Positions 60,301-64,000 of a stretch of DNA of 64,000 nucleotides are shown here, piece by piece. Each line of letters opens with the position of its first letter. The first letter of the stretch is position 1. Below the pieces are notes generated by a model. It was not told where the DNA came from. It did not search any database and saw only the letters and a list, made by a program, of their open reading frames with translations. The position numbers and the translations under genes are program-made. The DNA lies in contig NZ_DASYHI010000019.1 of NCBI RefSeq assembly GCF_035998675.1, forward strand, positions 1 to 64,000, read 5' to 3'. This stretch comes from Telluribacter sp035998675. Lineage in GTDB: Bacteria; Bacteroidota; Bacteroidia; Cytophagales; Spirosomataceae.

Positions 60301-60568
60301 ACTCGCCGCTTCCGTTGGTAGTGGTACCCTGGCTGGTTCCCTTCACGATCACGCTTACGCCCGGCAGGCCATCCCCGCTCGGTTTGTCGGTTACTTTACC
60401 CCGAACGGTTTTTTCAACAACGGTTGCGTTTTTTATAACTGAATTTGGTGTGCGAATATCGCTGGCGTTAGCACTAACGGTACAGGCAAGTACCATCAGC
60501 AGCGGCAAAAATCGATAGGGTATGTTCCTGAAAGAGGACATACCGGGAGAAGTAGTGGTTTGTTTCAT
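57329..60568 (-). CDS. susC: SusC/RagA TonB-linked outer-membrane transporter
   Basis: A 1079-residue TonB-dependent transporter that takes up oligosaccharides or peptides bound by SusD. It has a signal peptide (to about 36), then an N-terminal carboxypeptidase D regulatory-like domain (VRGKVTDKPSGDGLPGVSVIVKGTSQGTTTNGSGEYTI). The plug follows with LNEVVVIGYGTVRKSDLTGAVSG and RPASSLNQMMAGRMAGVQVNNNSGRPGGRSTVRIRG, then the long beta-barrel to VGLQIGL. There is no anti-sigma-type (STN) domain before the CarboxypepD domain and no ECF sigma/anti-sigma pair beside it. Compared with the surrounding genes the GTAC tetramer is much less common, a possible sign of transfer. Confidence 0.97.
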   Translation of the reverse strand: MKQTTTSPGMSSFRNIPYRFLPLLMVLACTVSANASDIRTPNSVIKNATVVEKTVRGKVTDKPSGDGLPGVSVIVKGTSQGTTTNGSGEYTISVPDNGAVLVFSYVGYLSQEVAVGNRTTINLSIEPDTKVLNEVVVIGYGTVRKSDLTGAVSGIKEAELMERPASSLNQMMAGRMAGVQVNNNSGRPGGRSTVRIRGFSSINSSNNPLYVVDGVLLPQSTGDQFSNAIDFINPNDIVSVEVLKDASSTAIYGARGANGVILVTTRKGKAGETRITYDTQFSVNTIGPNKPQVLNAKEYLAVEELSYANIQKYDPAGWASGKYANLDPMVRRKAFSEKFPGVFREEGGKFLPNYDTDWFRESSQNKLSQNHQLGFGGGNDRTQYSLSIGYRDDQGLIKTSYMKRYSGRFTIDDQVKSWLKLSGTLSYNNQSDRLVDINDAVARQIVEDFPFLPVRYADGTFANNRDYPLAEGTMSSVHRLMGRKYIQNTQTTLGSLAATLSLAPGLQFKSILGVNVQTQEVNQSQTRTLNIGGNGNASVNNRKETFWSLENLLTYNKQFGEDHSVDGLLGISWQETNVFSIGGGISNFATDYFGFNNLGAGATNPSIGSNAFRFAFNSYFGRVNYGYRNRYLFTATARADGSSKFGENNKFAVFPSAAVAWRVSEEDFLKNNPIISNLKIRGSYGLTGNSEIPSYASLSLLSSNYATIYNDNRISGTGINRLANPDLRWEKTAQTDAGIEIGLFKGRISLEADYYYRLTTDMLLDAPVPRSSGYATIRRNVGSMENKGFEFAINTVNIERGNFSWTSNFNLSLNRNKVLSLATPSDIFNVGGPNFTNPTNIIRVGEPVGSFWGLTRLGVWSEAEREEAAKFKSYRNGLTMLPGDIKYLDVNGDGAITDADRSIIGNGSPKGWGAFNNNFRFGNFDATLELQFMYGNKVMLMNLHPSEDRQTLANSYTSVLGAWTPDNQDSQIAEIRDTRAGYVTNVDTQWIKNGSFLRGRNALIGYTFPSAVTNRIKLNRLRVYASAQNFFLLVEDPIVGDPEVTPTNQGGGNSAFSQGMIWHNYPKPTTYMVGLQIGL

Positions 60569-60692
60569 TGGGTTAGCGTTAGGTGTAATAAAATTTTACC
60601 ATTAGTAAGACATCAATAGATTACCTCTGAGGCTCTTAAAGTAAAAAGGCGATTTTTACATAGGCGTAGTATTAAATTGAACAGGCTCTTTA

Positions 60693-60700
60693 CAAAAATA
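60693..60700 (-). promoter_or_regulatory. -7 promoter box of susCD
   Basis: TATTTTTG on the minus strand matches TAnnTTTG, 125 bp before the start codon, giving a long leader. A -33 TTTG lies only 14 bp upstream, too close, so confidence is modest. The region 60569-61043 is AT-rich and holds only this, a poor reading frame, and the msrA terminator. Confidence 0.4.
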
Positions 60701-60958
60701 CGATATTTTTTATCCAAATATTTATATACCTTTTTTTGGCTTTAGTTATCCTCTCACCAAAATCCAGACTTAGAATCAAGAAAACTTTTAGTATCAGGAA
60801 AAGTGGTGGGCTAAAGCGAAGTGAAAGTAATAATATTTTATCAGTTAAAAATGCAAAGATGGTACATTTAATAAAAAAATTTAAAAAATTTAGTAAACGG
60901 TACGGATTAAGTAGTTTACTAGTTACTTATCGAAGCTCAGAATTTGCTGCATAAAAAA

Positions 60959-60984
60959 GCCCGGCTGCTACGAAACAACCGGGC
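60959..60984 (-). terminator. Intrinsic terminator of msrA
   Basis: GCCCGG (60959-60964) pairs with CCGGGC (60979-60984), with further CTG/CAA pairing inside. On the minus strand a run of T residues follows. Confidence 0.75.
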
Positions 60985-61043
60985 CTGACATCAGAAATAT
61001 TTGGCTCTATGGATTAAATAAGATCGGCCAGCCGTACCTGGGC

Positions 61044-61712
61044 TTAGTTGGTCAGCTCCTTTTTAAGCTTGTCTTTAAACACTTTCCTGAACTTATCCAG
61101 CTTGGGGGCCACTACAAAAGCGCAGTACCCCTGCTCGGGATTATTGGCGAAGTAGTTTTGGTGGTAGGCTTCGGCGGTATAAAACTTCTCCGTCGGACTG
61201 ACCTCCGTTACGATGGGTTTCCCGAAGGCCCCCGACTTATCCAGTTCGCGTTTGGCCTGCTCGGCCAGTTGCTTCTGCTCGTCGTTGTGGTAATAAATCA
61301 CCGAGCGGTACTGGGTACCTACGTCGTTGCCCTGGCGGTTGAGGGTAGTAGGGTCGTGGCTGCGGAAGAAAGCTTCCAGCAGGTCGGCGTAGCTGATTTT
61401 GGCCGGGTCGTAGTTTAACTGCACGCATTCGGCGTGGCCGGTAGTACCTTCGCATACGGCTTTATAGGTAGGGTTAGGTATCTGCCCTCCCGAATAGCCG
61501 GATACTACGTTATAAACGCCATTCAGCGATTCAAAGACGGCCTCCGTACACCAGAAACAGCCGGTGCCAAAGGTGGCGGTTTGCAGTCCGGCGGCGGATG
61601 AAGTGGGTTCGTTATTCATTTTTTTCTGTTGATTTTTGGTTGATTGAGCGTAAGACACTACTGTTATAAAGCTCAGTAGCACGAGCGTAAAAAACCGGAG
61701 GGTTGTTTTCAT
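61044..61712 (-). CDS. msrA: Exported peptide-methionine (S)-S-oxide reductase
   Basis: A 222-residue MsrA that reduces methionine-S-sulfoxide in proteins or free. The first 22 residues (MKTTLRFFTLVLLSFITVVSYAQ) form a signal peptide, so it is periplasmic. The catalytic cysteine is C52 in GCFWCTEAVFESL. VSGYSGG, GTTGHAECVQLNYDP, DVGTQYRSVIYYHN and AEAYHQNYF are the standard motifs. A C-terminal resolving cysteine is in QGYCAFVVAP. The start at 61712 precedes the signal peptide. The divergent gene is hemJ, 95 bp away. Reducing power would have to come from an envelope thiol system. Confidence 0.94.
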   Translation of the reverse strand: MKTTLRFFTLVLLSFITVVSYAQSTKNQQKKMNNEPTSSAAGLQTATFGTGCFWCTEAVFESLNGVYNVVSGYSGGQIPNPTYKAVCEGTTGHAECVQLNYDPAKISYADLLEAFFRSHDPTTLNRQGNDVGTQYRSVIYYHNDEQKQLAEQAKRELDKSGAFGKPIVTEVSPTEKFYTAEAYHQNYFANNPEQGYCAFVVAPKLDKFRKVFKDKLKKELTN

Positions 61713-61807
61713 GCCAACTATGTTGTTTTTTTGATCTGATATACCCATTAACGATCTGTAGCCGGGGAAAGTTTAGCTGTCCGGCTGCCGGTCATGACCC
61801 GTTTTGT

Positions 61808-62359
61808 ATGACCTACCTCCACGTCAAAGCCCTGCACATCATATTTGTGGTAAGCTGGTTTGCGGGCCTGTTCTACCTGCCGCGCCTATTTGTGTACCAT
61901 ACCGAGGCGCAGCCGCTGCCCGATCGGGAGCGCAAGGTACTGTTCGCTCAGTTTACCAAATTTGAAAAGCTGCTTTGGAACGCCATCATGACGCCCGCCA
62001 TGTGGCTGACGCTCCTTACCGGCGCTACCATGCTGTACATTACCCCCGACTGGCTCAACCAGGGCTGGATGCAGCTCAAGCTGGCCTTTGTGCTAGGGTT
62101 GCTGGGGTACCATTTCTATTCCCGAAAGTTGCTGCTGGAGATCCGGCAGGAACAATTTCGCTTCTCGTCGCTGCAGCTGCGCCTCTGGAACGAAGTAGCC
62201 ACGGTCTTTCTCTTCTCTATCGTGTTTCTGGTAGTACTTAAAAATACCCTCGACTGGATCTGGGGCGTAGTCGGGCTCATCGCCTTTGCGGTACTTATTA
62301 TGTCTGCCGTGCGGATTGCCAAAAAGATCCGGGAAAAAAAACAGGGACAGGTACCTTAA
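61808..62359 (+). CDS. hemJ: Protoporphyrinogen IX oxidase, HemJ type
   Basis: A 183-residue four-helix membrane protein that oxidises protoporphyrinogen IX to protoporphyrin IX in heme synthesis, in bacteria without HemG/HemY. The opening MTYLHVKALHIIFVVSWFAGLFYLPRLFVYHTEA contains the conserved histidine (H10) that binds heme and the conserved LPRLFVYH. WLNQGWMQLKLAFVLGLLGYHFYSRKLL holds the conserved K/H pair. The start at 61808 is preferred over an upstream in-frame codon because it opens the first helix directly. MsrA lies divergently upstream; a MaoC-type hydratase follows 21 bp downstream. Confidence 0.9.
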   Translation: MTYLHVKALHIIFVVSWFAGLFYLPRLFVYHTEAQPLPDRERKVLFAQFTKFEKLLWNAIMTPAMWLTLLTGATMLYITPDWLNQGWMQLKLAFVLGLLGYHFYSRKLLLEIRQEQFRFSSLQLRLWNEVATVFLFSIVFLVVLKNTLDWIWGVVGLIAFAVLIMSAVRIAKKIREKKQGQVP

Positions 62360-62380
62360 TCTTTACTAAAAAAAACCGGA

Positions 62381-62839
62381 ATGAAAACATTTGAAACCCT
62401 GGTAAAACTAACCTCCTGCCTCGGTCAGGAAATAGGTGTAAGTCCGTACCTGACCATTACGCAGGACATGATCAACGACTTCGCCAAAGCCACCGGCGAC
62501 CATCAGTGGATACACGTGGACGTCGAGAAAGCCCGGCAGTTTTCTCCTTTTAAAACACCCGTCGCGCACGGTTTCCTGACGCTGTCGCTGGCGCCCCGGC
62601 TCATGGCCGATCTGTTCAGGGTACTTTCGGTGAAGATGGGCGTTAACTACGGGGCCAACAAGGTACGCTTCACCTCGGTGGTACCTTCAGGTAGTCAGGT
62701 ACGTATGCGGGCCACGCTGCTAGAAACCGAAGAGGTACCCAACCACGGGCTTAAAATCATAGTGCAGTGTATTTTCGAGCTGGAAGGGCAGGAAAAGCCC
62801 GCCTGCGTAGCGGAGCTGATCTCGGTACTGTACGAGTAA
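62381..62839 (+). CDS. MaoC-family (R)-specific enoyl-CoA hydratase-like protein
   Basis: A 152-residue hot-dog fold protein. The catalytic D40 and H45 lie in FAKATGDHQWIHVDVEKARQFSPFKTPVAHGFLTLSLAP, the hydratase 2 signature. Such enzymes hydrate trans-2-enoyl-CoA to (R)-3-hydroxyacyl-CoA, for example in PHA supply or fatty-acid metabolism. It is only 21 bp after hemJ and likely co-transcribed, though the functions are unrelated. Neither gene carries the operator palindrome seen at the beta-oxidation genes. Confidence 0.9.
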   Translation: MKTFETLVKLTSCLGQEIGVSPYLTITQDMINDFAKATGDHQWIHVDVEKARQFSPFKTPVAHGFLTLSLAPRLMADLFRVLSVKMGVNYGANKVRFTSVVPSGSQVRMRATLLETEEVPNHGLKIIVQCIFELEGQEKPACVAELISVLYE

Positions 62840-62895
62840 GTACCTTCCCCGCTCACCACCGACCCCAAAATGTTTCAGGAGTTCACCAGACTGAA

Positions 62896-62939
62896 AATAT
62901 AAAAGCCTTGCAAGCGGCTGCTTGCAAGGCTTTTATATT
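62896..62939. terminator. Bidirectional hairpin terminator
   Basis: Perfect 20-bp stem (62896-62915 with 62920-62939), 4-nt loop GGCT. It serves the convergent MaoC gene and tRNA-Leu gene. Confidence 0.93.
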
Positions 62940-62945
62940 CCAATG

Positions 62946-63029
62946 TACCGAAGGCGGGACTCGAACCCGCACAGGGCAACCCCCACACGCCCCTGAAACG
63001 TGCGTGTCTACCAATTCCACCACTTCGGC
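62946..63029 (-). tRNA. tRNA-Leu (CAG anticodon)
   Basis: On the minus strand the molecule opens GCCGAAG and the acceptor closes with CTTCGGT, then A as discriminator. The anticodon arm CACGT-TTCAGGG-GCGTG presents CAG, reading CUG leucine codons. A D-arm (GTGGAATTGGTAGACAC) and a T-arm with GGTTCGAGTCC are present, and the extra arm is long, as in class II tRNA. The CCA end is not encoded. A good promoter precedes it. Confidence 0.95.
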
Positions 63030-63051
63030 GAGTATTACACATCAGGGAGTG

Positions 63052-63083
63052 CAAATATACAGCTACCGATTTCAATTAAGCAA
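63052..63083 (-). promoter_or_regulatory. Promoter of tRNA-Leu
   Basis: Minus-strand TTG (63083-63081), 21 bp, TATATTTG (63059-63052): full match to the Bacteroidota consensus; the start of transcription would be about 16 bp before the mature 5' end. Confidence 0.72.
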
Positions 63084-63138
63084 GAGATAGCCGGTACTAT
63101 CCCGGAAAAAATTATTGCTACCTGGCTATCTGCTTCTC

Positions 63139-64000
63139 TTACAGGATTACACTTTCGTACAGGGCCGGAATGTGTACATCCCGAAAGCCCGCCTTTTCCA
63201 GCTTAAGCCGAAAAGAAATCTGCGTTTCGTATTCACCGTGTACCAGAAACACCCGCTGTACCCGCGCCGGGTCCTGGCACAGGAGGTAGTCGATCATTTC
63301 GTTGTAGTCGCCGTGGGCCGAGAAAGAGTCCATCACTTCCACCCGCGCCTTCACGGCAAGGATTTCTCCGAATATTTTCACCTCCTTGTCGCCCCGCTTG
63401 AGGGCGCCGCCCAGGGTATTGGGTGCACTGTACCCGACAATCAGAATGGTAGTATTAGGGTCTTCGATGTTGTTCCGGATGTGGTGCTTGATGCGGCCCG
63501 CCTCAGCCATACCCGACGACGATATAATAATGCAAGGCTCATCGCGCCCGTTCAGGGCCTTAGAGTCGGCGACGTCGGAGATGTAGTGCAGGTAGGGAAA
63601 ATCAAACGCATCACCGTCTTTCTCGATATAGTCCAGAATTTCCGGGTTGAAGTAGTCGCTGTTTTCCTGCATCACCCGCGTGGCCCGCACCGCCAGCGGA
63701 CTGTCAATATACACCGGCAGGCGGGGTAGCTGGCCCACGCTTGAAAGCTGGTCGAGGGCGTAGATCAGCTCCTGGGTACGGTCTACGGCAAAAGCCGGAA
63801 TGAGCAGTTTCCCGCGCCGCTCTACGCAGGTTTCGTGTACAATGCGCAGCAGGTGCGCCTTCATATCGGTTGGGGGCTCGTGCAGGCGGTCCCCGTAGGT
63901 CGACTCACAGATAATATAATCGGCCTGCCGGAAAGGCTCCGGCTTACCCAGAATACTGTCATTGGGGCGGCCAATATCACCGGTAAAAGTCAGCTTCCGG
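63139..64000 (-). CDS. Beta-CASP metallo-beta-lactamase-fold nuclease, 5' part missing
   Basis: The gene is cut by the right window edge; 286 codons are seen, with the frame open to base 64000. It opens with KLTFTGDIGRPNDSILG, a late part of the metallo-beta-lactamase domain, and goes on with CESTYGDRLHE, PAFAVDRTQELIYAL, IIISSSGMAEAGRIKHH, VDSFSAHGDYNEM and VFLVHGEYETQISF. These are the beta-CASP motifs of RNA-processing nucleases of the CPSF73/Ysh1-like bacterial group. The two metal-site parts missing (the HxHxDH motif) must lie to the right. It should cut or trim RNA; the target is unknown. Confidence 0.93.
   Translation of the reverse strand, partial: RKLTFTGDIGRPNDSILGKPEPFRQADYIICESTYGDRLHEPPTDMKAHLLRIVHETCVERRGKLLIPAFAVDRTQELIYALDQLSSVGQLPRLPVYIDSPLAVRATRVMQENSDYFNPEILDYIEKDGDAFDFPYLHYISDVADSKALNGRDEPCIIISSSGMAEAGRIKHHIRNNIEDPNTTILIVGYSAPNTLGGALKRGDKEVKIFGEILAVKARVEVMDSFSAHGDYNEMIDYLLCQDPARVQRVFLVHGEYETQISFRLKLEKAGFRDVHIPALYESVIL

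Noticed and set aside
60736..60954. 72-codon frame upstream of susC
   Set aside because: Low-complexity Lys/Ser-rich translation in very AT-rich DNA, with no motif or upstream signal.

Overview
The window is about 64 kb of chromosome from a member of the Bacteroidota, most likely order Cytophagales (Spirosoma/Dyadobacter-like relatives). Pointers are a type IX secretion (T9SS) C-terminal tail, a SusC/SusD outer-membrane pair, an atpD-atpC pair split from the other ATP synthase genes with a very short epsilon subunit, a DUF3127 protein, many small secreted beta-sandwich proteins, and promoters of the Bacteroidota type (TTG, 20-21 bp, TAnnTTTG), which recur upstream of genes on both strands. 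Most of the DNA is ordinary core genome. There is no prophage, insertion sequence, CRISPR array or integrase that I can see.

Layout. 1-0.8 kb: 3' end of a secreted beta-helix protein. 0.8-9.2 kb: C-extended acyl-CoA dehydrogenase, a T9SS-secreted glycosidase-like protein with two glycosyltransferases, and a thiolase. 9.3-20 kb: PspC, DctA-type symporter, SecA, APP1-type phosphatase, phosphatidylserine decarboxylase, membrane LytTR regulator, rhomboid protease, polyprenyl synthase. 20-27 kb: class IV aminotransferase, heptose-phosphate kinase framed by two GC-rich inverted-repeat elements, then an acyl-CoA dehydrogenase / APH-like kinase / quinone oxidoreductase / SDR cluster. 27-35.6 kb: envelope and membrane proteins, YdjC-type deacetylase, an AT-rich SGNH-like gene, lipoamide dehydrogenase. 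35.7-45 kb: prfB with a programmed +1 frameshift, two orphan antitoxin-like genes, alpha/beta hydrolase, DoxX, VTT protein, cystathionine gamma-synthase/lyase, DUF3127, MscS, APC permease, lipoprotein. 45-55 kb: atpDC, TPR membrane protein, ABC ATPase, RluA enzyme, small secreted proteins with a tandem lipoprotein pair. 55-64 kb: iodotyrosine-deiodinase-like nitroreductase, susCD, MsrA, HemJ, MaoC hydratase, tRNA-Leu(CAG), and a beta-CASP nuclease cut by the right edge.

The most interesting structure is a putative fatty-acid regulon. Three separated beta-oxidation transcription units (start codons at 2636, 9167 and 22549) each carry the palindrome GTATGCnnGCATAC, or a one-mismatch version, just downstream of a predicted -7 box. 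The 2636 gene has a second copy lying over its -33 box. The third unit begins with an acyl-CoA dehydrogenase next to an APH-fold kinase, the two-gene equivalent of the ACAD10/ACAD11 fusion that handles 4-hydroxyacyl-CoAs through phosphorylation. Together they suggest a TetR/FadR-like repressor regulon that includes hydroxy-fatty-acid breakdown. The regulator itself is not in the window.

Other signals are about fourfold enrichment of the tetramer GTAC in typical genes but not in susC, gene-end repeats built from TTGGTCA/CATTGCT words that run into stop codons, and a double GTTC-N6-GAAC operator-like site.
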